Shown here: positions 18,125 to 28,475 of the stretch, one piece after another | How the letters are laid out: each line of letters starts with the position of its first letter | Position numbering within the stretch: position 1 is the stretch's first letter | NCBI RefSeq assembly: GCF_003028575.1 | Contig: NZ_PYUD01000002.1 | Span: 248,001 to 312,000, forward strand | From: Halomonas urumqiensis | GTDB taxonomy: Bacteria; Pseudomonadota; Gammaproteobacteria; Pseudomonadales; Halomonadaceae | Direction: 5' to 3' | Length of the DNA: 64,000 nt | Made by a program: the position numbers and the translations under genes | The notes under the pieces: model-generated | What the model was told of the DNA's origin: nothing | Seen by the model: the letters and a program-made list of their open reading frames with translations, nothing else | The model's database searches: none

Positions 18125-19981
18125 TCAAAATTGAAGATTAATACTAAAACCGAAATCCTGGCTGGCGGTTCTGAACCCCTCAGGTTTATAAATCGGCTGG
18201 CCTAGAAAAAGATCAATGCTGCTCCGCGCAGAGCCTAATTCCCATTGCGAACGCAGGCCTATCACCGCCCCTGCCAACTCGTCACCCACTTGCATTTGTG
18301 TTGACTGCCCACTGACTCGACCCCAATCTAATCCCAGATATAAGCTGTAGGGACCTTGGCCAAGTAGTGTGGAAATTTCATTGCGTATCAGAAGGCCGCT
18401 ATCGCCACTAAGAATGCTTTCGCCATCGAACCCCCGCACGGAGTATCGTCCACCTATAGTAAATCTATCTTGAGGAGTTAGAGGTGTATCATGCCACTGC
18501 CCAACAGCAACACCATGGTAGCTCCAATGCTGATCGATAAATTCGAAAGGTATCCTTACGCTGGCATTCACCAACCACATCCGCATACGTGATGTACCCT
18601 CGCCGAATGCTTCTTCTGGGGCAGGCAGTGCTCCCCATGCATCGATTCCACGACGATACGTCAGCGCCGCATCCCAGAGCCCATCACCAACGCTTCGACG
18701 ATGTCCGAGACTGACATCTATTCCAGAAACAACGCGCCGCTGAACCTCCACTTCTGTATCATCTATGTAGTTATGTGAACGCCGATGGAAAGCCCGTATA
18801 GCCGTAGTGGTTTTTCCTGCATGGTCACGTTGAAGGACATGTGATAGCTTCGCATCGTATTGATCACTTTCTCCCGAATATACGTAATCCTGAAACGCAC
18901 CAGAAACGGTTTGGTGGTAGCGTGTACTGGAACCATTAAGTGATAAAAGGCCGTACCCCCAAGGCACTGAGTAGTGCAGAGCATATCCTGAGTTACCTCG
19001 ATCTCCCGAGTCTCTCCCTCCAACCTCTGTCTGAAGCGTGATGTAAAAAAGGTCACTTAATGTCAGAGGATTATCATAACTAAGCGTAAAAGCCCCCTGA
19101 TACTTACCCGTGCTTTTATCACCCGAGTCATCAACTGACGCTAGCACTCTTAAAGGATTATCTTGAGCGTGCCGGATCACCAAGTCACTTTGCCCCGGCT
19201 GCTCGCCTGGCTCAACCGAGACATCAGCCGCTACTGTTGGCACACGCCTCAAGTTCTCCAGGCCTTGCTCAATATCACGCAGATTCAATACTTGACCAGT
19301 CCGCGCAGGAACAGTGTTAAAAAGCATTGCACGTTGCCCATGCTCTTGCTCAAACCGAATATCACTAATCACACCTTCCAGTATATCAAGCTGAAGCTCG
19401 CCTGATGACAAGTCTTGCGGGGGAGCAACAACACGCGTGGTTGTCCAGCCTTTCTGAACTAAAGCATGCTGCAGGCGAGCCATGATAACACCAACACCTT
19501 TAGCCCCAAGACATCGGTTCAGTACCGGCTGACTATCTCGAGGATGGTCAATATGACCATAAAGCCACTCCCAACTTCGAAGTGATTCATTAAGCCCTTC
19601 AATAGAAATTTTACTAATTTCAAAACATGGCTTTTCCGAACCGGGAAAAATAAGCGTAGACCTAGACTCTTCCAACGACTGTAGGCGCACGTCACTTTGT
19701 GATTGAAGCTGCTCGCGCTGCTGTCTCAACCGATCCTGCTCTAGTCGAAACTGGCGGACCGACTCGCCGTCAAGCTCCTGTGAATTTTGTGCCGTTACAG
19801 CGCTTGTAACACACATCAGCCCTATGCACGCGCACCCCCTACTCAGGCACCAAAGAGCCTTGTCGTTGAAAACTTTCAATATTTCTGCAGTACTCATCAC
19901 ACTGCGAGGCAAGGAGCCAATAGCTCGACTTAGCCCGTTCAGCAAAAAAATGACTACTAGCAGCCCAGCCCCTCTGTTCAT
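18125..19981 (-). CDS. cdiB: CdiB/ShlB-type outer-membrane transporter (TpsB)
   Basis: An Omp85-superfamily TpsB transporter that would export the CdiA protein encoded 12 bases downstream. A Gln/Arg-rich linker (EQDRLRQQREQLQ) follows the signal region, then POTRA domains starting around CFEISKISIEGL, then a beta-barrel ending in FSINLQF with a terminal aromatic typical of outer-membrane proteins. I chose the ATG at 19981 because AAGGAG sits nine bases upstream, giving 618 residues. This leaves two hydrophobic N-terminal segments (LLVVIFLLNG and CACIGLMCVTSAVTAQ). The second looks like the real signal peptide, so initiation at ATG 19897 is possible although it lacks a ribosome site. A frame extending to 20026 also exists but has no supporting ribosome site. 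Confidence 0.88.
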   Translation of the reverse strand: MNRGAGLLVVIFLLNGLSRAIGSLPRSVMSTAEILKVFNDKALWCLSRGCACIGLMCVTSAVTAQNSQELDGESVRQFRLEQDRLRQQREQLQSQSDVRLQSLEESRSTLIFPGSEKPCFEISKISIEGLNESLRSWEWLYGHIDHPRDSQPVLNRCLGAKGVGVIMARLQHALVQKGWTTTRVVAPPQDLSSGELQLDILEGVISDIRFEQEHGQRAMLFNTVPARTGQVLNLRDIEQGLENLRRVPTVAADVSVEPGEQPGQSDLVIRHAQDNPLRVLASVDDSGDKSTGKYQGAFTLSYDNPLTLSDLFYITLQTEVGGRDSGDRGNSGYALHYSVPWGYGLLSLNGSSTRYHQTVSGAFQDYVYSGESDQYDAKLSHVLQRDHAGKTTTAIRAFHRRSHNYIDDTEVEVQRRVVSGIDVSLGHRRSVGDGLWDAALTYRRGIDAWGALPAPEEAFGEGTSRMRMWLVNASVRIPFEFIDQHWSYHGVAVGQWHDTPLTPQDRFTIGGRYSVRGFDGESILSGDSGLLIRNEISTLLGQGPYSLYLGLDWGRVSGQSTQMQVGDELAGAVIGLRSQWELGSARSSIDLFLGQPIYKPEGFRTASQDFGFSINLQF

Positions 19982-20367
19982 GTCTAGAAACTCCTTTTCC
20001 GGACACTGCACACCTTTGCTTACCAAGTCTTACTTACACAAGCGTCCCCATAACCAAAGAAGCTGAAGAAGATTTACCAGCAACTGCAAGGCCGGAGACG
20101 AAAAGGTTAACAGGAGGAAACAATATTTTGGGATTGAAACTGTTTGTTTAACACTTCCCTGCGATCGCGAAATAGTCTATTAGCAATATAGATTATATCA
20201 AGCCATTCTGAAAACTCAGGGCCGCCACGAAAAGCAAACAATAGTGAAAGACAAGAATGTGTGGAAGATCATCGCTACACAGTCAGGACTTTATGTAAAG
20301 GCTAAGGTAGCGAACGCCGAACCCTGATCCGCTGATAAGCTTCGCCAACACGTGGCTAACACCCGAA
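19982..20367. other. AT-rich intergenic region upstream of cdiB
   Basis: This 386-base gap between rep and cdiB is AT-rich. It should hold the cdiBA promoter, but I see no convincing -35/-10 pair with good spacing. Near 20170-20195 on the minus strand there are TTGATA and TATAAT-like words, too close together to pair. A short plus-strand frame without an ATG ends at 20325-20327 (GLYVKAKVANAEP); it may be a gene remnant but I do not recognise it. Confidence 0.4.
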
Positions 20368-22452
20368 TTACCCCAGCAACGATCGAAGACCGGCGATCGC
20401 ATCCTTGCCCCGCGCCTGCTTCTTGTCCGGGTCTTCCTTGTCGGCGCGGCCTTCCCATTCAAGGTCGGCCTCGGGCAGTTCGTCCAGAAAGCGGCTGGGC
20501 GCGCAATCCATCAGTTCGCCATAGGCCTTGCGCTGGCGCGCCAGGGTCATGGTGAGGGTTTGCCGGGCCCGGGTGATGCCCACATAGGCCAGGCGACGCT
20601 CCTCTTCAACGGTGCCGGCCTCGATGGCGTTGCGGTGCGGCAACAGTTCCTCCTCAAGGCCCATCAGGTAGACATGCGGGAATTCCAGCCCCTTGGAGGC
20701 GTGCATGGTCAGCAGTTGCACCCGGTCGGAATCGTCCTCTTCGGCCTGCTGTTCGAGGATGTCGCGCAGTACCAGCCGCGAAATCGCCGCGGACACATCG
20801 TCCGTTTCGGTCTCTTCGCTTGCGGTGTTGTCCTCGGGACTGGCGTCTTCGGGGGCGGCCTGCATCGACTTCTCAAGCTGGTCGACGAGAATCCACACAT
20901 TGGCCATGCGCCGTTCGGCGATGGTCGGGGCGCTGGCGTTCTGGTACAGCCAGGCTTCGTAGTCCATCTCGCGGAACATTTCACGGATGGCGGCAATGGC
21001 GTCGCCCTGATCCATGCGCCGCCGCACGCCGTCGATAAAGTGGGTGAAGCGCCCTAGGCGTTCCACCGCCTTCACCGGCAGCAGCTCGGCCAGGCCAAGC
21101 TCGTGGCAGGCGGCAAACAGCGAGATACCGCGTCCGGTGGATTGATCGTTCGCATAGTTGGCGAGCTTTTCCAGGGTGCTGGGGCCAATTTCGCGGCGCG
21201 GGACATTGACGATGCGCAGGAAGGCGTTGTCATCGGCGGGATTGATCAACAGCCGCAGGTAGGCCATCGCGTCCTTGATCTCGTTGCGTGAGAAGAACGA
21301 GGTACCGCCCGAGAGTTTGTATGGCACCTGGTAGTGCTGCAGCTTGAGCTCCAGCAGGCGCGCCTGGAAATTGCCCCGGTAGAGCACCGCAAAGTCACGC
21401 CACTCGCTGCGCTCCTTGATACGTCGGGTGAGAATTTCGCTGGCCACGCGCTCGGCCTCGGCCTCCTCGTGCCGATTGACCACCACACGAATCGGCGCGC
21501 CCTCGCCCTTGTCCGACCACAGGGACTTTTCGTAGACGTGGGGGTTGTTGCTGATCAGCGTATTGGCGGCGCGCAGGATGGTGCCGGTGGAGCGATAGTT
21601 CTGCTCGAGCTTGATGACATTGAGGCGCGGGAAATCCTCGCCCAGGGTGACCAGGTTCTCCGGACGCGCGCCGCGCCAGGCGTAGATCGACTGGTCGTCG
21701 TCGCCGACCACGGTGAAGGTCTTGCGCTCGCCCATCAGCAACTGCACCAGCTGGTACTGGCTGACATTGGTGTCCTGATACTCATCCACCAGCATGTAGT
21801 GAATCTTGCGCCGCCAGCGCGCCAGGGCCTCGGGGTCGTCGCGCAACAGCACCACCGGCAGCAGGATCAAGTCGTCGAAATCCACCGCGTTGTAGGCCTT
21901 GAGGTGCCGGCCATAGGCCTCGTAGACACGCGCGGCAAACTGCTCATCATCGTCAGCGGCATGGGAGAGCGCCTGGCCCGGCAGTATCAGGTCGTTCTTC
22001 CACTTGGAAATCTGCTGCTGTACGGCGTTGATCTGTTCGGCATCGACCTGGGCATCCTTGTGCATCAGGTCGCGCAGCAGCGCCTTGGCGTCTTCCGGGT
22101 CGAACAGCGAGAAGCCCGGCTTGTAGCCCAGCACCTTGAGTTCGGCGCGAATGATGTTGAGCCCCAGGGTATGGAAGGTGGATACGGTGAGCCCATGCCC
22201 CTCGCGCCCCTTGAGCATCGAGCCGACCCGCTCCTTCATCTCGCGGGCCGCCTTGTTGGTGAAGGTCACCGCGGCGATGCGCCGGGCGCTCATGCCGCAG
22301 GCCTGCACCAGATAGGCGATCTTGGTGGTGATCACGCTGGTCTTGCCGGAGCCGGCACCGGCCAGCACCAGGCAGGGGCCGTCGATGTAGCGCACCGCCT
22401 CCTGCTGGCGCGGGTTGAGGCTGGCCAGGCGCTGCTGAATGGTCGGGTTCAC
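20368..22452 (-). CDS. rep: ATP-dependent DNA helicase Rep
   Basis: A 694-residue superfamily 1A helicase that unwinds DNA 3' to 5' and helps forks pass obstacles. It has the Q-motif region [13 protein letters not shown], Walker A AGAGSGKT, motif Ia [10 protein letters not shown], the Walker B region [20 protein letters not shown], and C-terminal [10 protein letters not shown] and VGITRARQ. Length and opening match Rep (E. coli Rep is ~673 residues) better than UvrD, and a separate uvrD lies at 50996-53197. Translation starts at GTG 22452, overlapping the trmL stop as GTGA, so the two are probably coupled. The C-terminal tail is Lys/Asp-rich. Confidence 0.93.
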   Translation of the reverse strand: MNPTIQQRLASLNPRQQEAVRYIDGPCLVLAGAGSGKTSVITTKIAYLVQACGMSARRIAAVTFTNKAAREMKERVGSMLKGREGHGLTVSTFHTLGLNIIRAELKVLGYKPGFSLFDPEDAKALLRDLMHKDAQVDAEQINAVQQQISKWKNDLILPGQALSHAADDDEQFAARVYEAYGRHLKAYNAVDFDDLILLPVVLLRDDPEALARWRRKIHYMLVDEYQDTNVSQYQLVQLLMGERKTFTVVGDDDQSIYAWRGARPENLVTLGEDFPRLNVIKLEQNYRSTGTILRAANTLISNNPHVYEKSLWSDKGEGAPIRVVVNRHEEAEAERVASEILTRRIKERSEWRDFAVLYRGNFQARLLELKLQHYQVPYKLSGGTSFFSRNEIKDAMAYLRLLINPADDNAFLRIVNVPRREIGPSTLEKLANYANDQSTGRGISLFAACHELGLAELLPVKAVERLGRFTHFIDGVRRRMDQGDAIAAIREMFREMDYEAWLYQNASAPTIAERRMANVWILVDQLEKSMQAAPEDASPEDNTASEETETDDVSAAISRLVLRDILEQQAEEDDSDRVQLLTMHASKGLEFPHVYLMGLEEELLPHRNAIEAGTVEEERRLAYVGITRARQTLTMTLARQRKAYGELMDCAPSRFLDELPEADLEWEGRADKEDPDKKQARGKDAIAGLRSLLG

Positions 22453-22955
22453 GGCGCCTCCTCGGTGCTGCCGGCGACCGGCAAGGTCGCGCCGGCGAAA
22501 TCCAGTTGCCGCCAGGCTTCAAACACCAGTACCGCACAGGCATTGGAAAGATTCAGGCTGCGGCTGCCCTCGCGCATCGGAATACGCAGGCGCTGCGCTT
22601 CTGGTAGCGCATCCAGCATTGCCTGGGGCAAGCCACGTGTTTCCGGGCCGAACACCAGGGCGTCACCCTGGCGGTAGGCCGGTTCGTGGTAGCCGGTGCG
22701 GCCCCGGGTGGAAACGGCGAACACCCGTGACGGCGCCACGCGCTCGATGAACGCCTGCCAATCGCCATGCACGCTCACCGCTGCCCACTCATGGTAATCG
22801 AGGCCGGCACGCCGCAGACGCTTGTCGTCCAGCACGAAGCCGAGCGGCTCGATCAGATGCAGGCGAAAGCCGGTATTGGCGCACAACCGGATCAGATTGC
22901 CGGTATTCGGCGGTATCTCGGGCTGGAAGAGCACGACATCGAGCATGCTAGGCAA
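22449..22955 (-). CDS. trmL: tRNA (cytidine(34)-2'-O)-methyltransferase
   Basis: A 168-residue SPOUT-class methyltransferase of the TrmL/YibK type, which methylates the ribose at wobble position 34 of leucine tRNAs using S-adenosylmethionine. Family marks are [20 protein letters not shown] near the N-terminus, the knot segment [11 protein letters not shown], and [19 protein letters not shown] near the end. The length is normal. It lies 27 bases after pyrE and overlaps the start of rep, so pyrE-trmL-rep is likely one transcript. The Ser/Thr-rich tail is slightly longer than the usual core. Confidence 0.94.
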   Translation of the reverse strand: MPSMLDVVLFQPEIPPNTGNLIRLCANTGFRLHLIEPLGFVLDDKRLRRAGLDYHEWAAVSVHGDWQAFIERVAPSRVFAVSTRGRTGYHEPAYRQGDALVFGPETRGLPQAMLDALPEAQRLRIPMREGSRSLNLSNACAVLVFEAWRQLDFAGATLPVAGSTEEAP

Positions 22956-22982
22956 GGCCCCATCGGGATATGAGCCTGACGA

Positions 22983-23678
22983 TCATTCGGCTGGCGAGGA
23001 CGCCACACCATAGCGCGCGCGGTAATCACGAATCGCCACGGCGTGGTGGCGCCACGCATCACCTTCCCCCGAGTGCTCCTCGAGATAGGCCAGCACCATG
23101 TCCAGGGTGACGATGCTGATCACCGGCATGCCATAGCGCGTTTCGACTTCCTGGATGGCGCTCTGCTCGCCAGCGCCACGTTCCTGGCGGTCCAGGGCGA
23201 TCACCACGCCCGCCGCGCGCGCGCCAGCGGCATCGATCAGCCCCATCACCTCGCGAATCGCGGTGCCGGCGGTGATCACGTCATCGATGATCAGGATGTC
23301 GCCTGCCAGATCGGCACCGACGATATTTCCCCCTTCACCGTGGCTCTTGGCTTCCTTGCGATTGAACGCGAAGGGCAAATCACGCGAATGATGGTCGGCA
23401 AGCGCGACGGCAGTGGTGGCCGCCAGGGGAATGCCCTTGTAGGCTGGACCGAACAGCACATCGAAGGGCGGCGCCCGGTCGACGATGGCCCGCGCGTAGT
23501 AGCGCCCCAGTTGCGCCAGCGCGCTGCCAGAGCGGAACAGGCCGGCATTGAAGAAGTAGGGGCTGACACGGCCCGATTTCAAGGTGAATTCGCCGAACCG
23601 CAGCACGCCCTGCTCGATGGCGAATTCGATGAACTCTCGCTGGTACGCCTGCAAGGCAGTCGAGCCGGATCTGGTCAC
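22983..23678 (-). CDS. pyrE: Orotate phosphoribosyltransferase
   Basis: A 231-residue type I phosphoribosyltransferase converting orotate and PRPP to orotidine 5'-phosphate in pyrimidine synthesis. The substrate region [16 protein letters not shown] and the PRPP-binding loop [13 protein letters not shown] are both present. I keep the GTG start at 23678 because AGGAG lies eight bases upstream; this gives an N-terminal extension of about a dozen residues over the E. coli enzyme. It is transcribed divergently from crc across a 138-base gap that must hold both promoters, the same arrangement I recall in Pseudomonas. Confidence 0.95.
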   Translation of the reverse strand: MTRSGSTALQAYQREFIEFAIEQGVLRFGEFTLKSGRVSPYFFNAGLFRSGSALAQLGRYYARAIVDRAPPFDVLFGPAYKGIPLAATTAVALADHHSRDLPFAFNRKEAKSHGEGGNIVGADLAGDILIIDDVITAGTAIREVMGLIDAAGARAAGVVIALDRQERGAGEQSAIQEVETRYGMPVISIVTLDMVLAYLEEHSGEGDAWRHHAVAIRDYRARYGVASSPAE

Positions 23679-23816
23679 CTCGGGGCTCCTGTCATCGTGG
23701 GCCTGTTACCGCACCGGCAAGGCTGGTTGCCCTCTATCGCGGTTATTGGTCCAGGCCATTTACCCAAACGTCGAAACGTCGGGTATCATACACGCGCGAC
23801 GCTAAAGGGACTATGT

Positions 23817-24584
23817 ATGAAAATCGCCACCATCAATGTCAACGGCATTCGGGAGGCGGTCGGGCGGGGATTTCTCGACTGGCTGGCCGACCAGGACGCC
23901 GATGTCGTCTGTGTACAGAACCTCAAGGCCAAAAGCTTCGAGCTGGACGACAGTATCCTCTATCCGGAAGGCTATGAGGGTTATTTCCTCGATGCCGAGC
24001 AGGACGGCTTCTCGGGCGTGGGGATTTACTGCCGCAAAGTGCCCAAGGCCATCATGTACGGCCTGGGCTTCCCGCAGTGCGACCACGAAGCGCGCTTCCT
24101 GCAGGCCGACTACGACCGCTTCAGCATCGCCAGCTTCCTGATGCCCGACGGCAGCGACCCCGCCGCCAAGCAAGCCTTCATGGCCCAGTATCAGGAATAC
24201 CTCGGCAAGATGGCTCGCAAGCGTCGCGAGTACATCATCTGCGGCACCTGGCACATTGCCCACAAGACCATCGACCTTGCCAACTGGGCCGATAACCAGA
24301 CCACGCCCGGCTTCAAGCCTGAAGAGCGTGCCTGGATGGACCAGGTGTTCGGGCCGACCGGCTTCATCGATACGTTCCGCGAGATCAATCGCGACGCCGG
24401 CGAGTACACCTGGTGGCCAAGGCTCGACCAGGACGTGCCGCGCACGCGCCAGGAAGGCTGGCGGATCGACTATCAGATCGTCGGCCCCAACCTCCGCCGC
24501 CACGTCGTCGATGCCTGGATCGATGTCGACGCGACCTTCTCGGAGTTCGCGCCGCTGATCGTCGAGTACGACCTGACGCTGTAA
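23817..24584 (+). CDS. crc: Catabolite repression control protein Crc
   Basis: A 255-residue protein with the exonuclease III/endonuclease fold but without its active site, as in Pseudomonas Crc. It opens MKIATINVNGIREAV. The metal-binding glutamate is replaced (VCVQN with Asn35), the GDxN motif reads IICGTWHIAHK, and the terminal aspartate-histidine pair reads SEFAPLIVEYD. Other Crc-like marks are AFELDD-type KSFELDD, GFxAPERAWLDEVFG-type KPEERAWMDQVFG, and GWRIDYQ. In Pseudomonas, Crc works with Hfq to repress translation of catabolic messages; that role here is inferred. The open frame extends far upstream through pyrE antisense, which is not coding. The divergent pyrE neighbour and nearby rph support the assignment. 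Confidence 0.87.
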   Translation: MKIATINVNGIREAVGRGFLDWLADQDADVVCVQNLKAKSFELDDSILYPEGYEGYFLDAEQDGFSGVGIYCRKVPKAIMYGLGFPQCDHEARFLQADYDRFSIASFLMPDGSDPAAKQAFMAQYQEYLGKMARKRREYIICGTWHIAHKTIDLANWADNQTTPGFKPEERAWMDQVFGPTGFIDTFREINRDAGEYTWWPRLDQDVPRTRQEGWRIDYQIVGPNLRRHVVDAWIDVDATFSEFAPLIVEYDLTL

Positions 24585-24622
24585 GTGAATGCCCTACGTC
24601 GCCGCCTCAACCATGCAGAACG

Positions 24623-24658
24623 CATCACGCCGGCCTACCATGGCCGGCGTGATGTTTT
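24623..24658. terminator. Bidirectional terminator between crc and rph
   Basis: A perfect 13-bp inverted repeat (CATCACGCCGGCC and its complement) with a six-base loop is followed by TTTTCG on the plus strand. It lies between the convergent crc and rph genes and probably ends both transcripts. Confidence 0.85.
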
Positions 24659-24689
24659 CGGTGCCCGAGCATGCCCGGGGTAAGCCGAC

Positions 24690-25427
24690 TTATCGCGGAA
24701 TGCCCAACGACTCGCGCTGGTGATCGAACAGCGTGAGGCCAGTCTGCTCGGCGAGTTCGAGCATCGCGTTGAGCTCGGCACGGCTGAACGAACCCTTCTC
24801 GGCGGTGCCCTGCACCTCGATCAGGCTGCCATCCTCGGCCATCACCACGTTCATGTCGGTATCGGCACCGCTATCCTCCGGATAATCCAGATCCACCACC
24901 GGCACGCCCTTGAACAGCCCCACCGACACCGAACTGACCAGTTGCTGGAAGGGATCGCCCTTGATCAGCTTGTTACGCTGCAGGTAGCGAATCGCATCGA
25001 TCAACGCCACGCAGCCGCCGGTGATCGCGGCCGTACGGGTGCCGCCATCGGCCTGGATCACGTCGCAATCCACGGTAATGGTGAACTCGCCGAGTTTCTT
25101 CAGGTTCACCGAGGCGCGCAGCGAGCGGCCAATCAAGCGCTGGATCTCCAGGGTGCGCCCGCCCTGCTTGCCACGCGTGGCCTCGCGCCCGCCACGGGTG
25201 TGGGTAGCACGCGGCAGCATGCCATACTCGGCGGTAACCCATCCCTGGCCCTTGCCACGCAGCCAGCGCGGCACGCCGGCCTCGACGCTGGCATTGCACA
25301 GCACCTTGGTGTCGCCGAACGCCACCAGCACCGACCCTTCGGCGTGGCGAGTGTAGTCGCGGGTAAGCGTAATCTCACGCGGCTGGTCGGGCGCGCGTCC
25401 GCTGGGACGCTTGAACTGTGAAGACAT
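24690..25427 (-). CDS. rph: Ribonuclease PH
   Basis: A 245-residue phosphorolytic 3'-5' exoribonuclease that trims tRNA precursors. It has the RNase PH opening [15 protein letters not shown], the conserved [15 protein letters not shown] segment, [18 protein letters not shown], and [17 protein letters not shown] for the phosphate/metal site. The ATG at 25427 has AGAGG five bases upstream and fits the family start; an in-frame codon at 25445 adds six residues without support. It is convergent with crc and divergent from yicC. Confidence 0.95.
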   Translation of the reverse strand: MSSQFKRPSGRAPDQPREITLTRDYTRHAEGSVLVAFGDTKVLCNASVEAGVPRWLRGKGQGWVTAEYGMLPRATHTRGGREATRGKQGGRTLEIQRLIGRSLRASVNLKKLGEFTITVDCDVIQADGGTRTAAITGGCVALIDAIRYLQRNKLIKGDPFQQLVSSVSVGLFKGVPVVDLDYPEDSGADTDMNVVMAEDGSLIEVQGTAEKGSFSRAELNAMLELAEQTGLTLFDHQRESLGIPR

Positions 25428-25648
25428 GGCACCTCTCTTTTTCACGGTCTGTTTTTCACGGACTGATGTTTCTCACGAACGGCTGGTGTTCACAAACGCA
25501 TAAATGTCACGAACCGCAACGTTGGCTGGTCGGCCATTCTACACGCCTCGTCGCCCGTGGAAGGGAGGGAATCGGTTACACTGGATCGATTCCCTTTTAT
25601 CGATACCCCCTACAACCGCTCGCCGCTCGGCAGGCACCAGGAGTCTCC

Positions 25649-26512
25649 ATGGTTCATAGCATGACCGCCTTCGCCCGCCAGGCACGCGAATCCGACTGGG
25701 GCAGCCTGCAGATCGAACTGCGCTCGGTGAACCAGCGCTACCTGGAACCCCACTTCCGCCTGCCCGACAGCCTGCGCGACCTGGAACCGGTGTTCCGCGA
25801 GGCACTGCGCCAGCGCCTGGCGCGCGGCAAGGTGGAATGCACGCTGCGCTTCGAGCCGGCAAGCGGTGCGACAAGCCTTGCGATCAACCACGAACGGCTT
25901 GCCGAAGTGGCCCGGGCACTTGGCGAGGTCCGCACGGTGGTACCCGACGCCGTGATGCCCAATGCCCTGGCGCTGCTCGATCATCCCGGCATCCTCGAAA
26001 GCCACGAGCCAGACCCCGAGTCCGTCAAGGCCGAAGCCACCACGCTGTTTCAGGCCACCCTCGACGACCTGCTGGCGGGGCGGGCGCGCGAAGGCGAGAA
26101 GCTCGCCACGCTGATCCGCGAGCGCCTCGACGGCGTCAATACCCAGGTGGCGGAAGTGCGTCGACTGCTGCCCGAGATCCTCCAGCGCCAGCGCGTGCTG
26201 CTGTTGGAACGCCTGGACACCGCCAAGGCCGAGCTCGACCCCCAGCGCCTGGAAGCCGAGCTGGTGCTGCTTGCCCAGAAAGCCGATGTCGACGAGGAAC
26301 TCGACCGGCTGGCCACCCATGTCGCCGAAGTCGAGCGCCAGCTACGCCAGAAGGGCCAGGTGGGACGGCGCCTCGACTTCCTGATGCAGGAACTCAACCG
26401 CGAAGCCAACACCCTCTCCTCCAAGGCCGTGGTGGCCAGCACCACCCGCTGCGCGGTGGAACTCAAGGTACTGATCGAACAGATGCGCGAGCAGATCCAG
26501 AACATCGAGTGA
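25649..26512 (+). CDS. yicC: YicC-family endoribonuclease
   Basis: A 287-residue YicC protein. The N-terminal part has MTAFARQAR and the typical LRSVNQRYLEPHFRLPD. The C-terminal DUF1732 part has DVDEELDRLATHV, GRRLDFLMQELNREANTL and the STTRCAVELKVLIEQMREQIQNIE ending split over the last residues. E. coli YicC is reported as an endoribonuclease acting on small RNA; the same activity here is inferred. The ATG at 25649 follows AGGAG at a good distance; the ATG at 25661 is an alternative. It stands in the conserved rph-yicC-gmk order, but higBA now separates it from gmk. Confidence 0.92.
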   Translation: MVHSMTAFARQARESDWGSLQIELRSVNQRYLEPHFRLPDSLRDLEPVFREALRQRLARGKVECTLRFEPASGATSLAINHERLAEVARALGEVRTVVPDAVMPNALALLDHPGILESHEPDPESVKAEATTLFQATLDDLLAGRAREGEKLATLIRERLDGVNTQVAEVRRLLPEILQRQRVLLLERLDTAKAELDPQRLEAELVLLAQKADVDEELDRLATHVAEVERQLRQKGQVGRRLDFLMQELNREANTLSSKAVVASTTRCAVELKVLIEQMREQIQNIE

Positions 26513-26571
26513 TGGCCACGGGCATCTACCCTAGGTCCATCTCTTGAGTCGTCAACCGCTCAATGAACGTG

Positions 26572-26886
26572 TCATGCGGCGTTTAACGGCTTGATCCGAT
26601 CCACTTCTTTCTTGACCGACTGGGCCGCCGTCCACAAATCAACGGCACGCTGAGCATTCAGCCAAAACTCCGGGGTGTTACCGAACAGCCGGGCAAGCCT
26701 GAGCGCCATTTCAGGGCTGACAGCACGGCGTTCGCGCAATAGCTCATTGACTGACTGTCGCGAAACCCCCAAAGATGCAGCCAGCCCCGCAACCGTCAGG
26801 TCGTAGTCCGGCAGAAAATCCTCTCTCAGCATTTCACCCGGGTGGGTCGGCTTGCGTTGCATGCCTGTGTCGTTGGGAATAGCCAT
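26572..26886 (-). CDS. higA: HigA-type antitoxin (XRE family)
   Basis: A ~104-residue antitoxin with an HTH_3/XRE domain. The family opening KPTHPGEMLREDFLPDYDLT is followed by the helix-turn-helix LAASLGVSRQSVNELLRERR and FGNTPEFWLNAQRAVDLW. It would neutralise the upstream HigB toxin and repress the shared promoter. Three in-frame starts exist (GTG 26895, ATG 26892, ATG 26886); only 26886 places the GAGG at a normal eight-base distance. It follows higB by about 14 bases, the toxin-first order of hig loci. Confidence 0.93.
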   Translation of the reverse strand: MAIPNDTGMQRKPTHPGEMLREDFLPDYDLTVAGLAASLGVSRQSVNELLRERRAVSPEMALRLARLFGNTPEFWLNAQRAVDLWTAAQSVKKEVDRIKPLNAA

Positions 26887-26900
26887 CGTCATCACCTCAC

Positions 26901-27182
26901 TCAGTGGTAGTCACACACTTCGACCTCGTACGCATCGCCATCATCAAAACGAAAGCAGATGCGCCACTGATCATTTATCGAGATCGCATGCTGCCCCTGC
27001 CTGTCCCCAGACAATGGATGCAGGCGATTGCCCGGCGGCACTCTCAAGTCCTCCAACTGCGAGGCCAGGTTCACATACTCCAATTTTCTGGCAGCTCGCG
27101 AAGCGACATCCGCAGGGAATTTCTTTGACTGGCCCCTGGAATAAAGCTCTTGAGTGCGCCTGTCAGCAAAGGATTTGATCAT
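26901..27182 (-). CDS. higB: HigB-type toxin (RelE/ParE superfamily)
   Basis: A 93-residue toxin of the HigB plasmid-maintenance-killer family. It starts MIKSFADRRTQELYSRG and carries LVPPGNRLHPLSGD-type DLRVPPGNRLHPLSGD and WRICFRFDDGDAYEVEVCDYH near the end, split around the catalytic-sheet residues typical of the family. Known HigB toxins cleave mRNA at the ribosome. It is the first gene of a higBA operon. Its promoter at 27190-27218 places transcription initiation only one or two bases before the ATG, so the message may be nearly leaderless; I see no ribosome site. Confidence 0.93.
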   Translation of the reverse strand: MIKSFADRRTQELYSRGQSKKFPADVASRAARKLEYVNLASQLEDLRVPPGNRLHPLSGDRQGQHAISINDQWRICFRFDDGDAYEVEVCDYH

Positions 27183-27189
27183 GCTCGAA

Positions 27190-28060
<871 letters not shown>

Positions 28061-28149
28061 CCTAACCGGTCTATCCATTGGTGGAATGACCACCCACGCG
28101 ACCTCGTGTGGGCATCGCCCGTTCCCCGCAAGCTTGCAGGAAGATTTCC

Positions 28150-28410
28150 ATGGCGCGAGTCACAGTCGAAGATTGTCTGGATAATGTCGAAAACCGCTTC
28201 AAGCTGGTGATGATCTCCACCCAGCGTGCGCGTCAGCTGGCCCGTGGTTCGCGGGACGCCCAGGTGCCCTGGGAGAACGACAAGCCCACCGTCGTCGCCC
28301 TGCGCGAGATCGCTGCTGGACTGGTCGACGAAAGCGTGCTCGATGAGCCCGTCGAGGCCCCGGTGCGCATCAACCGCGAGATGCAGTTTGGCAACGCCGC
28401 TGAGGAGTGA
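28150..28410 (+). CDS. rpoZ: RNA polymerase omega subunit
   Basis: An 86-residue omega subunit that helps assemble RNA polymerase. It starts [20 protein letters not shown] and has the conserved core RARQLARG and [15 protein letters not shown]. An AGGAAG precedes the ATG at 28150. It lies between gmk and spoT; in Proteobacteria omega contributes to ppGpp binding by the polymerase. Confidence 0.96.
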   Translation: MARVTVEDCLDNVENRFKLVMISTQRARQLARGSRDAQVPWENDKPTVVALREIAAGLVDESVLDEPVEAPVRINREMQFGNAAEE

Positions 28411-28475
28411 TCCGGCGGGACGACTGATGGTCGCACTTCCCTTCGGGCACTCACGCAGGAATCAAGGCACGCTGC

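Noticed and set aside
23043..23816. Upstream extension of the crc frame
   Set aside because: It runs antisense through pyrE and lacks Crc similarity; the ATG at 23817 matches the family start.
23817..24584. Annotation as active exodeoxyribonuclease III
   Set aside because: Catalytic Glu, Asp/Asn and final Asp-His motifs are all replaced, as in Crc.
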